This document shows, one piece after another, positions 46,869-59,100 of a stretch of 64,000 bases of DNA; the stretch's first letter is position 1, and each line of letters starts with the position of its first letter. The position numbers and the translations under genes were made by a program. Source of the stretch: Candidozyma auris (taxonomy: Eukaryota > Ascomycota > Pichiomycetes > Serinales > Metschnikowiaceae); NCBI RefSeq assembly GCF_003013715.1, contig NC_072813.1, positions 620,001 through 684,000 of the forward strand, read 5' to 3'. The notes below the pieces were generated by a model. The model searched no databases. It was given only the letters and a program-made list of their open reading frames with translations, and was not told the origin of the DNA.

Positions 46869-49451
46869 CTAGTTCATGAAGAAGATTTCGTCATTAGGAC
46901 CCGGTATGTCTTGCGCAAAGTGAATTTTATTGGAGTCTGCACTCAATAAATTCAGCCAAAACTCCTCATTGATGCTGTGAAAGGGATCTTTGCCCAAAAT
47001 CTCTCCCAAATTCAGGTCAAGAGAAGGATTCTGATAGCCCATGCCGTCATTCTGGGATGGATTAGGAGAACCATTCAGCGCCATCCTGCTGCTATCGTAG
47101 ACAGTTGTTGACAGCTTGTTCAGCTCTGGAAACAGGTAGGACTGTTGCATGTAGGTGGGAATGGGTAAGGGAACACCGCCAACCCCTCTCGTATAAGGAG
47201 TGCTGGCATTCACGCTATTGGGGTCTCCTGGATTCATGGGGCGCAGAAGGAAGTTTGGTTGTGGTACTTTAGGTCCAACACCACCAACGGGATCACGAAA
47301 CTCACTGTTATGTAACGAAGGAGGTATGGCTTCGCCGCCTTTCATTCCATTTTCCTTTTTGTGATCATCATTTGCCTTTCCGCCATCGTCACTTTGCCGT
47401 CTGAAAGAAGCAGCGTATGATAGTAGATCCAAATGCATTGCTGGAGCGTTGTATCGGCCTGAGTCGACTGTCATCATTCCGCCACCACCAATATTATACA
47501 TGTCAGTAGCCAAAAGAGCCATTTGTCTTCTCTCATTTTTACTGAAGTCTTTGGAAACTGGCCTGAATTGACTGGGGGTCTCATTATGGCTTTGCAACAA
47601 GTCCAGCACTTGGGTGACGTATGTCTGGATAAATAATTGCAAAATAAGACGCATTTTTAATAAAAAGTTGTTCGCCGGATAGGTCTCGGAACTTACTTGA
47701 AGAAGTTTTTTTAATCTTTGGATCGACAGAATTGCATACCGAGGGACCAAATCCTTCTCGATATACGAGGGTAATGATAAGATTAGGTACCTCATTCGTA
47801 GTAACATGCCAGCCGTATAGATGATTCTCGAAGAGTATACCAAAGGCAAGGCTGCGATATCCGCAGGCTTAAGCTTAGCGACCTCGTCCAAAGCACGGAG
47901 ACAGGAAACTGTGCACTGAGATATCGACTTAAGTGTTGCCGAATTTAGCTTCAGGGCACATCCAGTACCGTCTTCGTTGATGATTTGAACACTATTAAAA
48001 TCTGGCTGATGGAGATATGCTTCAACAGAGAAATAGTACGCTCTTCCGAGGTAGTTCACTGGGTTAATTCTGCCAAATAAAGACCCTAGAATGACTTGAA
48101 ACTCGGATATCACATATTTCGATACTTTCGCTCTATTTTCGGATGCCTCAGGTGAATGCACGATGTGGTGGATTCTCTCGAGTTCATGATTGAGTCGCAG
48201 GAAGGTCGCAAGGTCGTTATACCTTTCGTTCCCCTCCTTCTCTAACAATGAGCAACATTCATTGACGTAGGGAGTCCACTTGACGTAGATGTTTCTTCGG
48301 AGTATGAGACAAAATCCCACTGTACTGATGTATAAAATCATGATCAACGCACGGTATTCTATGGATGTATGTTCTTCTTGCAGTTTGACTATGGTTCTGT
48401 TTTCAGTCAGATAGGCGTAAGAGGGCCGGCTAACAATGCCCAAATCGTGTAAAAGACTCACAGCAACAGTGTTGAGAATGTGATAACGGCGCTGCTTGAA
48501 AAGCTCTGGGGGATTGTACCATAGTGAAAGCAATATAAGACTTTTGATAAGCTCCACGCTTTTGCTTCCCCATACAAGCACTTCATTGCAAACTGCCTCC
48601 ATGGCAAAAATATCCACCAGCAGACATTGTTTTTGGTCGGTTGACAGGTTTATCACTAGTGATGCAATAGAGACCACTGTATTGAAAAGAAAAGGCAAGG
48701 TCTCAATGAACTCATCCACAGAAATCAGCTCCGGAATTTCCACAAATGGATACCTGCTGTACACTTCTGTTCTGTAGATGTTTAATCTAGCCGCGGCTTC
48801 TTCTTTGGAGATGATTCCTGCCGAAACCACGTCCTTCACTCTTTTTGTCTGAAATTGAGACCTTCGGAAATCGTTTCTTTCCTGAATGATGTTCATGATG
48901 TCACTGAGATGGCAGCCGCCTTCAGTGAGCAAAGTCATTTCTCTTTCCAAGTCCGCTTTTGAAACAAAAAAAGGCAGGTCTTCATCCGTTGGGGTGTTCT
49001 GATGAGCAGCAACGCCAACCCTTGGGGTACCATTCAGCGCAGCACTGGGGCTGATTGGAGGCTTAATCTGACTCTGCTGAGCTTGCTGCTGCAGCTGCTG
49101 GAGCTGAGCGTTCAGCTGCCTGAGCTGTTCCTTCAACTCAGCAATCTGATCCTGGAGCTCGGCTACGGTTTCGTTGCCCGCAGCCCGGCGGCGTCTTTTC
49201 CGAGGCTGGTCCACCTCGATCTCACACACTTTCCCAGAGTTTGAACACCTAACGCAAGGCAGGTAAGGGTCGTTTTCGTTTAAGGGAGTGCAACGGACTT
49301 TGAGTGCATGGCACTGTTTGCACGCTTTCGGTCTTCTCACTCTTTTGGAGGTGCCGGCACTATTTGCAGATCCCGACCCAGCTACGGAATTGCCGGGCGC
49401 TGTATTCGGCGACAGGTGGTTGGAGGCCTCTTTGTCGTTGTCCGCGGGCAT
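46869..49451 (-). CDS. Zn2Cys6 zinc-cluster transcription factor
   Basis: 860 residues from the ATG at 49451. The N-terminal DNA-binding cluster reads KACKQCHALKVRC followed by LPCVRC and KVCEI (six Cys), then a basic linker RKRRRRAAG and a Leu/Gln-rich coiled coil (about 97-128) for dimerisation. The middle homology region of fungal regulators spans about 200-620 (for example SRIIYTAGMLLRMRYL). The C-terminus is acidic and hydrophobic (GEILGKDPFHSINEEFWLNLL), a probable activation domain. I cannot assign it to a named factor; Leu3- and War1-like were considered without proof. A 1.86-kb upstream region suggests complex regulation. Confidence 0.9.
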   Translation of the reverse strand: MPADNDKEASNHLSPNTAPGNSVAGSGSANSAGTSKRVRRPKACKQCHALKVRCTPLNENDPYLPCVRCSNSGKVCEIEVDQPRKRRRRAAGNETVAELQDQIAELKEQLRQLNAQLQQLQQQAQQSQIKPPISPSAALNGTPRVGVAAHQNTPTDEDLPFFVSKADLEREMTLLTEGGCHLSDIMNIIQERNDFRRSQFQTKRVKDVVSAGIISKEEAAARLNIYRTEVYSRYPFVEIPELISVDEFIETLPFLFNTVVSIASLVINLSTDQKQCLLVDIFAMEAVCNEVLVWGSKSVELIKSLILLSLWYNPPELFKQRRYHILNTVAVSLLHDLGIVSRPSYAYLTENRTIVKLQEEHTSIEYRALIMILYISTVGFCLILRRNIYVKWTPYVNECCSLLEKEGNERYNDLATFLRLNHELERIHHIVHSPEASENRAKVSKYVISEFQVILGSLFGRINPVNYLGRAYYFSVEAYLHQPDFNSVQIINEDGTGCALKLNSATLKSISQCTVSCLRALDEVAKLKPADIAALPLVYSSRIIYTAGMLLRMRYLILSLPSYIEKDLVPRYAILSIQRLKKLLQVSSETYPANNFLLKMRLILQLFIQTYVTQVLDLLQSHNETPSQFRPVSKDFSKNERRQMALLATDMYNIGGGGMMTVDSGRYNAPAMHLDLLSYAASFRRQSDDGGKANDDHKKENGMKGGEAIPPSLHNSEFRDPVGGVGPKVPQPNFLLRPMNPGDPNSVNASTPYTRGVGGVPLPIPTYMQQSYLFPELNKLSTTVYDSSRMALNGSPNPSQNDGMGYQNPSLDLNLGEILGKDPFHSINEEFWLNLLSADSNKIHFAQDIPGPNDEIFFMN

Positions 49452-51312
49452 GATCCACAAAGTGTAGTAGGCCTGGTGGGGTTGAGGAAGCTGCCTTTAA
49501 TGAGATGGTGCGAAGTTGGATCGGTTCGGCAGAAGCTACTTACCTAGGCGCCATGAATGCGCCAGAGGCTCATGTGACTCGAGGCCGAGAACTGGCATCA
49601 AGCACAAAAGAAGCAGAGCACACAGCTGCACATGATAAAATGAGTACCTGATTGCATTCTGATTTGCATAATAGAGAAGAATGTATTCTGTTGCGGTTTT
49701 CTTATTCTTTGGTTCAGGGTGTTCTCTCGGTTCAAGCGACTGTCTCGGTTGGCGAGAGGTATTGCAGGAAGTGACGTCGCTTGACACCGTCAGCCTCACC
49801 AGTGGAGGTATAGCTGCAAAGATCCCCTGGGTGGTCGCGGTGCTTTCTATAAAAATTTTTGGTGACGGTGAGTCTGAAAAGTGTTTGTGATTTCAGTTGC
49901 AACCATCCAGCAAGGTAGATTACAAAGACATGGAGAAAAACGGTGGTTGTGGGTGCTTCACATGGCACGGCTCAAGTGGGGAACATGGAGTATTGACGGA
50001 AAAATGCCAACACCCTTTAGTTCCACAGAAGCCAAGACGCGAGTTTGCAACCACAGGATAGTAGGTTAGAGGCACGCCTGAGTTGCATGAAAGAGATTCT
50101 TTGGTAAACCTTGATGGCGATATAGGCGATGGTGGAGTCGAGACGGTTGGGTGCGAAATGGAAGTTGGGGCGCCAGGCGGGTGGGTGCAAAAGGGTTTGT
50201 TTTGGTTCCCACCAGAATGATGCAAATGGAATGACGATACTCTTCAATTGATCTTCTTCTGTGTAGATACCTCGCTCGTTGAGGTCTCAGCGTTGCTCTT
50301 CAACCAAATTTGCCCAACCATGTTTTATGTACTTCTACAAACTAAACCTTGAAGCCATATGGGTATCGCAGCCATAAAGTACCTTTTTCTTCATCACACG
50401 ACAAACAAATATTGATATGTGTCTTTTCAATTCACAAATTACGAGTTTCTTTTAGGACCACTTTTGTGTTGTATGATGCTGTGCACTTTTAATTACATTC
50501 TGGTGCAATCAGAATCGTACCTTGAGCGACTAATATGATGTGTGAAAGACGAAGGCCCAGCTTTACAGCACTAACTGGGAATTGGAGAGTATCTTTCTCT
50601 TGATTTGGCTCTCACAAAAGTTAGAGATCGAGTAAGAAAAAGCCGAGTGTTAGAGAACTGATCCTCAAAGTATTCAGGATTGGTGTAATTCCCAATAATA
50701 CACGCGCAGTTCTACTAGTCACTCGATCCTTTCAGGACCGACTGCTGCAAGCAAAGAAACTAAAATCTAAACTAATTAACCTCACTTTATCCTTACCTTT
50801 GAACGCTCCACCGAGAGCCTCGATGGAATCATCTTGTCAACTCTCCTGAGGGTCTCTTGCATCACGCCTAGTTTCAAATCATAATCCTGGCGCGTCTACC
50901 AGAATCCACCAAACATTGGAACCCATTAGTAGTAGTGACTTGTCGAATTCTCAAAAATTAGACCTCTAAGAAACAGTATAAAGGTACCACGATTATGACG
51001 TTCTCTAAGCTTACATTTCGTATATCGTAGTACCCTCTCAGTATTCACTCACCTTTTTCATCTTGGAGTATTTGGGTGCAAAACTCCACAGATTACCAAA
51101 GGTTTCATTGCAATACATACGTTGCACAACATAAGAAAAGTAAAGACTTTCTGACTACTTGGAAACTCTTGCATTGTTATAAAATTGGATAAAAATCATC
51201 TGTTGACTGTCGTCCTGAGTGTCTCAAGAATGCTCCCCTTAGCTTCCTGAGGCGCCCTGTAGAAAACGCGACAGCGAATCCACCGAAACCAGCTGCAACC
51301 CTTTTCTTCCCC
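49452..51312. other. Long divergent intergenic region, zinc-cluster factor / MNS1
   Basis: 1.86 kb. Short frames are present (for example 49920-50247 minus) but start at TTG or lack similarity. No RNA gene, repeat or splice arrangement could be supported; a GTATGT on the minus strand near 51117 has no matching branch site. Confidence 0.4.
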
Positions 51313-53220
51313 ATGAGCGTCTTCAAAGAGAGGCTCCACTTAAACAAATCACCCCAGCTACCATTATATAAGGACAAGCCATCCACACAGTCGACAACTG
51401 CTTTCGTTCCGCTAAGAGGAAGGCCCAATCTGAAAAAAATCATGCTTCTTAAAGCGTTTGCCCTGTCGGTAGTGGTGTACTTATTCTACCTCGTCATCAG
51501 TTCCACTCCCTCCCCCAGATTGCCATTCAAAAGAAACTGGGCGTCTGCAAAAAATGAAGTCCGTGACGTCTTTTTGGAGTCATGGCATGCCTACGAGGAT
51601 GCTGCCTACGGCAAAGATATATACCACCCGGTAAAGGGAACGGGAGAGAACATGGGCCCTAAACCCTTAGGGTGGATCATTGTCGACTCCTTGGACACAA
51701 TGTTGATCATGGATACCAAGGATGAGTTTGAAAGAGCAAAGAAATGGGTGCGTGACGACTTGAATTATCATTTCGACTATAACGTCAATGTATTTGAGAC
51801 CACCATTCGTATGCTTGGTGGTCTCTTGTCAGCATTCCATCTTTCTAATAGTGACATTTTCTTAGATAGGGCTGCAGACTTGGCCAATGCCCTCATTGGG
51901 GGCTTCAATTCGCCTTCTGGATTACCTTATTCTTCCGTGAATTTGTACAGTGGGGAAGGGATCAAAAACCATGTGGATAACGGTGCTTCATCGACCGCAG
52001 AAGTTGCTACTTTGCAACTTGAGTTTAAGTACTTGGCCAAATTGACTGGTGAAGACTTGTACTGGAAGAAAGCTGAGAAGATCATGAAGGTCTTGGACGC
52101 AAACCAGCCTAAAGATGGACTTGTTCCTATTTATGTGAACCCTGACACTGGAAAATACCAGGGTAGCTTGATAAGATTAGGATCCCGTGGTGACTCCTAC
52201 TATGAGTACTTGTTGAAACAGTACTTACAAACTGATCAAGAGGAGCCAATCTACTGGAAGATGTACAAGGAGTCCTTGGAAGGTGTGAAGAAGCACATGA
52301 CAAGAAAGTCTAAACCAAACGGCTTGACATTTATTGGTGAGCTTCCACGTGGAATTGGCGGGAACCTTTCGCCGAAGATGGATCACCTTGTGTGCTTTTA
52401 CGGTGGATTGTTGGCTCTCGGAGCAACTGGTGGCAAGACTTTGAAAGAGGCAAAACTTCTGTCAAATTGGGACGCCGACAAAGAGGCTGATTTCAAATTT
52501 GCCGAAGAATTGACATACACCTGCTACAAGATGTACGCAGATGTGGTCACTGGCTTGTCTCCAGAGATTGTAGTCTTCAACGAGGATGAGTCTAAAGACA
52601 GAGATTTCTACATCAAGCCAGCAGACACACACAACTTGCAGAGACCCGAGACTGTGGAGTCGATCTACTATTTATACAAGCTTACCGGTGATGAAAAGTA
52701 CAGGAGATGGGGGTATGAGATTTTCCAGAATTTCGTGAAGCATACCAAGGTGGTGAGCAAGAACGGGAAAACGACTTACAGTACACTCAAGGATGTCACC
52801 AATCTAACGCCCAACTTTGGAGACAACATGGAATCATTCTGGCTCGCAGAGACCTTGAAGTATTTGTATTTATTGTTTGACGACGATAACAAGATTCCGC
52901 TTGATAAGTATGTCTTCAACACCGAGGCGCACCCGTTCCCACGTTTCAAGATGGGCACTTTATTTAAGACGGGATGGCAAAGAGCCTTTGACGACCCAAG
53001 AAACGCTGTTAGATTCCCTGACGCTATTGGTGCCACTGAGCATACAGCAAGAAAGCAGGAGCCTCCCATCGATAAGAAAAACCCACCGAAGGCAGCACCC
53101 GCGGCGAAGAAGATCGATGAAGAGGTGAAAGAGGAAGTGAAGAAGAACCCACTGCTTAAAGAAGAGCCAGGAAAGCTCAAGAAGGCCGAACAAGAAGTGC
53201 TTCACGCTATGAACAGCTGA
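51313..53220 (+). CDS. MNS1: ER alpha-1,2-mannosidase (GH47)
   Basis: 635 residues (549 in S. cerevisiae). Trims one mannose from Man9GlcNAc2 in the ER, marking glycoprotein folding time for ERAD. Type II membrane anchor at about 44-64 (LLKAFALSVVVYLFYLVIS) after an unusual 43-residue cytosolic N-terminus. GH47 hallmarks: GWIIVDSLDTMLIMD, FETTIRMLGGLLSAFHLS, GASSTAEVATLQLEFKYL, RGDSYYEYLLKQYL, LSPKMDHLVCFYGGLL, LQRPETVESIYYLY, MESFWLAETLKYLYLLF and the terminal VFNTEAHPFP Thr-containing motif. After the usual end near residue 555 there is an extra ~80-residue Lys/Glu/Pro-rich tail (KKNPPKAAPAAKK), absent in S. cerevisiae. Confidence 0.95.
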   Translation: MSVFKERLHLNKSPQLPLYKDKPSTQSTTAFVPLRGRPNLKKIMLLKAFALSVVVYLFYLVISSTPSPRLPFKRNWASAKNEVRDVFLESWHAYEDAAYGKDIYHPVKGTGENMGPKPLGWIIVDSLDTMLIMDTKDEFERAKKWVRDDLNYHFDYNVNVFETTIRMLGGLLSAFHLSNSDIFLDRAADLANALIGGFNSPSGLPYSSVNLYSGEGIKNHVDNGASSTAEVATLQLEFKYLAKLTGEDLYWKKAEKIMKVLDANQPKDGLVPIYVNPDTGKYQGSLIRLGSRGDSYYEYLLKQYLQTDQEEPIYWKMYKESLEGVKKHMTRKSKPNGLTFIGELPRGIGGNLSPKMDHLVCFYGGLLALGATGGKTLKEAKLLSNWDADKEADFKFAEELTYTCYKMYADVVTGLSPEIVVFNEDESKDRDFYIKPADTHNLQRPETVESIYYLYKLTGDEKYRRWGYEIFQNFVKHTKVVSKNGKTTYSTLKDVTNLTPNFGDNMESFWLAETLKYLYLLFDDDNKIPLDKYVFNTEAHPFPRFKMGTLFKTGWQRAFDDPRNAVRFPDAIGATEHTARKQEPPIDKKNPPKAAPAAKKIDEEVKEEVKKNPLLKEEPGKLKKAEQEVLHAMNS

Positions 53221-53601
53221 GAGTAATGGCTGCAAAATGGGATGTGCAAGGTCCTCGCAAGTAGTGAGACAGCCCAATCAGCGCACAAGGAGGCACGAAG
53301 CAAAGATCTCCATTAATCAGCTCTGCCTGGTATAACGAGTGAAATGATTCAACGTACAGATATATATATATATATATTTCGGATGAAGAGTAATTTTGTA
53401 GCGTAAATATGGTGGCCTGAGGCCGATTCTGTACATAGTGGCATGAGGGAGCATGACGTAAGCAGTTTAGTGAGACAGACATACCACACAGACACCTAAA
53501 AAAAAATATAGTAACGCTAGAACAGGATATCACTAAACTCAGACTCACGGACACCAACCCGATCATCTATAAAGTCACCGCTTTACCCTTCTTTTCACAC
53601 C
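53221..53601. other. Intergenic: MNS1 to SKO1
   Basis: 381 bases, with a TATATATATATATATA run near 53361-53377 that may be the SKO1 TATA region or MNS1 3' signal. Nothing else recognised. Confidence 0.35.
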
Positions 53602-55553
53602 ATGTCCAGCGAAGTATGTATAAATCGGACTACAAATAGAGGAGGGCCCGGCACGCTTTTTCTTAAAGCTCGATCCAGTGCCTCTACAATGTTTCATTAC
53701 GTCACACTAACACCCTCTAGCTGAGAAACCTGTTTGACCTCGAGTTGAACCCGTTCGAAAGATCATTCGCTTCTAAGGACCAGCAACACCAGGCAGGTGC
53801 GTCTGCATCGGGTGCTGCTGTTGCTGGTGTTTCTGGCGTGGCTCCTGGCGAGCCCCCCATCCCAAAGAATTCCACCTCTCAAGGGACATCCTCACAAATA
53901 CAATTGAACAAGCCTGGTGTCCTGACAAACGGAACAAAGGGAGAAACGCCCACGTCATCGTCGAATTCCTCCAAACTAGAAACATCTGCTGCGTCTGCTC
54001 AGTCGACAGCCACCTCGACGCTGTCCGGAAATAACGACAGAGAACAGACAGAGCCCGGCTCTGCTGGGTCGAACAAGCATAATCTTCGGCTTCTGAACTT
54101 GCTGAGTGTGGCTGCGCCAGAAACACGATTACCAGGATTGACGCCTCCGATTTTCACTCCGGGGGGCCGTAGACTCCCTCCTATACACTTATCGCCCAAC
54201 GCGACCATGGGCACCCCAGACACCCCTGGAGGTCTGAGTTTATGGAGCAGTCTACTTAGTGCAACAAATGGACAGGGCCACGACGGCCTGACGCAAGCTC
54301 AAAACTCGAACTATGCCCAATTTGCCAATATGATGCGAAAGCTGGGTCTCACACCCAATGAGCTGAATTTACGCTCGGGGCTCACCCCAGGAGTGGGTCA
54401 CCAGACATTCAATTTTGGCCACATCCCAGGGCTCACTCCTGGCGGGTTGAGCAACGGGCAGATGACTCCAGGGTTGCTGAGCTTTTTGGGTCTTTCTCAC
54501 CACCAACCAACTCAAGGTGACGCAGTTCAAGGTGCGCCAGGAGGACATTCGCAAGCGCAACCCTTACAACAACGACCACAATTTCCAGCTCCACAACTGC
54601 AACAGAACAGAGTGCAACCGCCTCCGCCCCAGATACTGGCAGCGCCCGCTGAGGATCACACATTTGCCATTCCAACTGAGCCGGTAAAGCCGGTGCCAGC
54701 AGTGAAACAAGAGGAAGATCCCGTTGCAAAGGAAGGGCCACCTGCAAAGAAGTCTAAGACAACCGCTTCCAAGAGCAAGAAGGAGAAGAAGAAAGATACC
54801 GAGACGAAGAAGAAGGCTGCTAATGCGCAAACAAATGAGGAGGAAGAAAAACGAAAAAACTTCTTGGAGAGAAATAGAGTTGCTGCTTCGAAATGTCGTC
54901 AACGGAAAAAACAAATGGTGCAAAAGATGGAAGAAGAATTGGCGTTTTATTCCTCTGGTTACCGTGAGCTCTCTGCGCAAGTGACGCAGCTTCGAGAACA
55001 GCTTCTAACTCTTCGAGGCGTGGTCACTAGTCTCAAGAACTCTCCGGTGTTGATTAACGCGGTTGGTGGCTACCAACAACTACAGAACATCCTAAGCCAA
55101 ACAGATTACATTGCTCAGGCTGCTGCTAATTCACAACCTAATTTTCATCTGATGCCAAGCACGATTCCAACCACATTGAACGCCTCTCTGCAAGGGCTGC
55201 TGCAACTGCCACCGCAGATCCCAAAGTTCAATGGACAACAGCATGGGCAAGCAGCCTCGCCTGGGCATACGGCATTACAGGGAAATCATCGAAACATTGC
55301 TCCTAATCAACACCATGGCATGACCCAGATGCCCTACCAGCAAGCAAACGTGAATATACCTCCTGAAGCGCCAGTTGAAGAAGTACCTAGACATTTCACA
55401 GGAGAAATGGGATTGAGCAATATGCTGTCAGTGGACAACACTGGCCAACTCAAAAGTCTGAGCAGCACATCAAACTTGCAGAATAACAAAATAGACGATG
55501 GTGGGTATACTGGACTACGGAATGTCGTAAGCATGGCCAATTTGCAAGGATGA
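53602..55553 (+). CDS. SKO1: bZIP transcription factor Sko1 (two exons)
   Basis: ATF/CREB-family regulator acting below the Hog1 MAP kinase in osmotic, oxidative and cell-wall stress. Exon 1 53602-53613 (ATG TCC AGC GAA), intron 53614-53720, exon 2 53721-55553; the product has 614 residues. The long frame alone has no ATG and meets a TAG that is the intron's acceptor. The joined N-terminus leads into FDLELNPFERSFASK. A Ser/Thr-Pro-rich region with repeated LTPG (GLTPPIFTPGGRRLPP, RSGLTPGVG) carries likely MAPK sites. The bZIP is at about 378-440: ERNRVAASKCRQRKK followed by a leucine zipper. Confidence 0.88.
53614..53720 (+). other. Spliceosomal intron of SKO1 (107 bases)
   Basis: 5' splice site GTATGT after ATGTCCAGCGAA, branch site CACTAAC at 53706-53712, acceptor CCTCTAG ending at 53720. 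Exon 1 is 12 bases, so phase 0 joins to CTG AGA AAC of exon 2 without shift. Confidence 0.88.
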
Positions 55554-56135
55554 ATAAGATGCTGTTCCGGTTAAGCAGGCTAATTGCTGGTTGCAAAATA
55601 TCATCAGTGCGGATCACGACACATAACTCTCGCTAATCAAACGGAAATTAGACGGGCTATGCTATATTTGAAGGTTCTTGAATTACAACTGAAGTCACTT
55701 TTCACCTTTCATGTCGCATGAGCAAGCTACCACAATACATGACAGCCTCTGTTGCTTCTCCACTTCGCAGATTCCCCTTGTGCTGTCCAGGCGAATCTAC
55801 GCGAAGAGACAATGTAGCAGTGAGAGCCCCAAAGAAGAAAAAAGTCTGGGGCACTCCACCGTTATGCTCGCGCGTCCTGCATCTAAGCACAGGCAAAAAA
55901 AGGTAATGAAGGTGTTCCTCGCATTTGTTCAAAATCGCTGCTCGGTTCGTTGGCTGTGATCACCGTGAATGCCTCCATTCTCTTTTGATCCCAAGCACAT
56001 TTCAACAGAACATCCAGACACTTTACCAACACATTCAGTCTATTTCCTTATAAACATCTAGAGAACATTGATATTCTTATTTATCACTTAAACACGCTTT
56101 TTTTTTTTCCAACATAGTAATCTCCAGAATCAAGC
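55554..56135. other. Intergenic: SKO1 3' side and MSB1 promoter
   Basis: 582 bases. A 62-codon ATG frame at 55718-55906 (with an overlapping frame from 55711) is not supported by similarity. A pyrimidine tract just before MSB1 (56097-56110) is typical of a yeast leader. Confidence 0.35.
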
Positions 56136-59100
56136 ATGGCTACGAGTAAAGTGAAAAGAGACATGTCTCTACCCCAGCTCCCGCCTCAAGCCCAGCGTGA
56201 GAAGAATTCCAACTCCAACTCCATAATCCCTCGTGACCAGTTCACTAGAAAAAAATTCAAGGATCTTCACAACTTCATCACCCAAGAATTGAAAAAGAGA
56301 GGCACTAAAACGCCTCACGTTTTCCTCCCGTTTCGCCTGAGAGTGGACGATCTGAAGCTTGAGGTCTTTCTTTCGACGATTTTTCCCAATGGGGAGATGA
56401 TAGACACGCTGAAGGAGGCCCACACAAGACGAATCTTATGTGAGTTTGATGAATTCACGCTTATTTGTGGACTCAAATACCTTTGGTGCAGACTACCGAA
56501 CCTGGAGATAATCGGATGGGAGAACTATTTGCAATTCAGAAGACTAGAGAAAGAACACGAGTACCCAAAGGACGCGTTTCTTAGACTTATGCCTAAATGT
56601 GTGTCTACGAGAGCACATGCTTCGATAGTGTACGATTTTCTTGATCTTCTTGTCAGCATCGCCTCATACTCACAGTATAACTATTTGAGTGGGCGCAAAA
56701 TATCGAAAATGGCGTCAATGTGGGCGTTCAACAGCACAACCAACTCGAAGCTGGCGTTCTATGATGCTACTGCTTTCAAGGAAAACTCATTCGTGAGCGG
56801 GTTGGACTCGTGGAAACAGACATGCACTGGTCTTTTCCATCTTTTTCTAGCATTCTTACGTGCCATGGTGCCTGCTAATGAGGATCAACCGTTCAAGGGG
56901 CCAAAATCGTTACAGTCATTGCTCAGCACGAACTCATACCCACCTCTGGAAAACCTGGACTCAGTCAAGTCTGTCATTACTATCCCATGTGTTCATGTCA
57001 GATCGACTCGCCGCAGCTCCGATCCTTATGCTTTGATTACAAAAATCAGACAAAATCTAAAATTTGACAGGAAGGACGAATTTGTTTCTGTTGAAAATTA
57101 CACTATTCTCAAGAACATTTTTTTGAAGGACTCGACGAACGAAATCGTTTCTACTCTCACCGACGAATCGCGAAGAATTTTGACTAGAATCAGCGATAAT
57201 CCAATTCCTTCGAAGTATGACCTTTATCCTGGATGGACAAAGGATGGTCCTCCACAGGATCCCGATGTACCACTATACTCAGAAATCTCAATTACTAGTG
57301 TCACATTGCAAGACTATTATATCTGGACTTGGCTTTCCTCTTTGGCGTCCGATCAAAGCAGCTATGCTAAAAGCTTATTTGGCAGATCCATTGTCGTGGA
57401 AGCCGGATTAAGAGGGTTTCAAAAGTGGTTGATATTGACAGAAACAACTATGGGCGTAGAGGAGTATCTATCGAAAGTCAAGAAGAATACAGATCGCCTC
57501 GAAAAGCCAAGTAAACTGTCGAAGAATCTTCCAATTCCTCCAGATGAATACGATAGCCATCCACTACCACATGTGACCAAGGAGAGCCTACTTCCTGATA
57601 TTTCTTTCAAGGATGAACCCCTCGACCTAGACGACTACACGCGTCAGGAGCAGGGTAAACCGTATCAGGGTGTTATCAGCCAACCGAAATCAAATGCAGA
57701 CTATAGTCAGTATATGCGTGGACTTGATGATGGTGATCACTTGGCCAACGACTTGAGAGAAATCAACATCAACAAGGTTCACAATCGTCAGCGCCCTAAA
57801 CCTCCTCCACTTGATCTTCTGCGATCTGAAGAACCATTGCACGTCAACAAAGCTCACAAGAAAACAAACAAAGAGGTTCATGTTGACTACGGTGATGGTG
57901 CAAAGCGTGCAAATGGAAATTCGCATAATCACACTCCACAGAATCTTTCTTATCCTAAACATGATTATTCCACGGAGGCTTTGCAGTACGTTGCCCAAAC
58001 CCAAGAGTTTCAGGAGCCTTATGACTCTTACCAAACCCCTTATGATAAGCCAGAAAATCCTCTGGCGGTCGAACCTTTTGATACCTATCATGTTCCAGCT
58101 TTAGAACCCCCCAAAAAACCAAATGGGTTGTCAAGTCCGGCTAAAAAACACCTGGAACTTCCACCGCCTCCTGCTGGTGAACAAATTTCAAATGGTGATC
58201 GTAATACACCTTTTCATCCGGAAAAACTGTCACACTTTGATCCTCCGGCAGACCCATATCAAATGCCGACAAGTCGCCTCAATCATACTCATCATCTGAA
58301 GCCTAATGATCTCCGCTACAACGCTGAGACGTATCAACAATATCAAGCAGAACCAATACAACAGTATGGGGGCTACGAGGATCCTAGAATATTACCGGCA
58401 CCTAGTTCTGATGCCATTGGCGAAAAACCTAAGAAGAAGAAAAAGAAGAAGACTAAACATAAAGATGAGTTGGCTGGCATTCCGGTTGATCAGCTTCCTG
58501 ATGGTCCACCGCCTCCATTACCAGCGGATATGATGCAAAATGATTCTCATTCCAATGGACTTTCGATGCCATCAAATGAATATTTGCCATCCCTGCAAGA
58601 TAGGCATCTACCACCAGTTGAAAGCCCAAAAAAATCTAAGGCGCTGCCTAGGCACATTCAACATCCTCGGATGACAGATCAACAGCAGGACCATCCTGTG
58701 AACGCTTTGGGCGCTGGAGAGTATGTCTATGAGCATGTGCCTCTGAGCTCCACAAAAGCAAGTAGGTCGCCAATACCTCAGCAAGGCAATGAATTCATTA
58801 GAACCGAAAATCATTCGCAGGATGTTATGCATGGTCGATCACATATTGAGTATTCTGGGAGCCCTTCGAAGCCAGGCGCCCATTCATACTTGATGCCCAA
58901 ACATATGTCACCCTCAAGATCTCATCAGGCTCTTAGCGCTGATGACGTTCACGATTCTCGCAAGATGCAGCCCAATCCATCGCCAACCTACTCAAATGGC
59001 AGCTACAGTACAGCTCACCAGGCGCCATCCGATTCTTACCCATCGCATTCACAGCATCCAGCGCTATATCCTCAAAGAATGAGCCCGCAGCTTAACGCTG

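Noticed and set aside
49920..50247. Two minus-strand frames upstream of the zinc-cluster gene
   Set aside because: Start at TTG or in overlapping phases, Pro/Ser-rich by chance, no similarity.
55711..55959. Short ATG frames (62 and 82 codons) between SKO1 and MSB1
   Set aside because: Overlapping frames of similar length in two phases and no similarity; the PKKKKVW stretch is a chance basic run.
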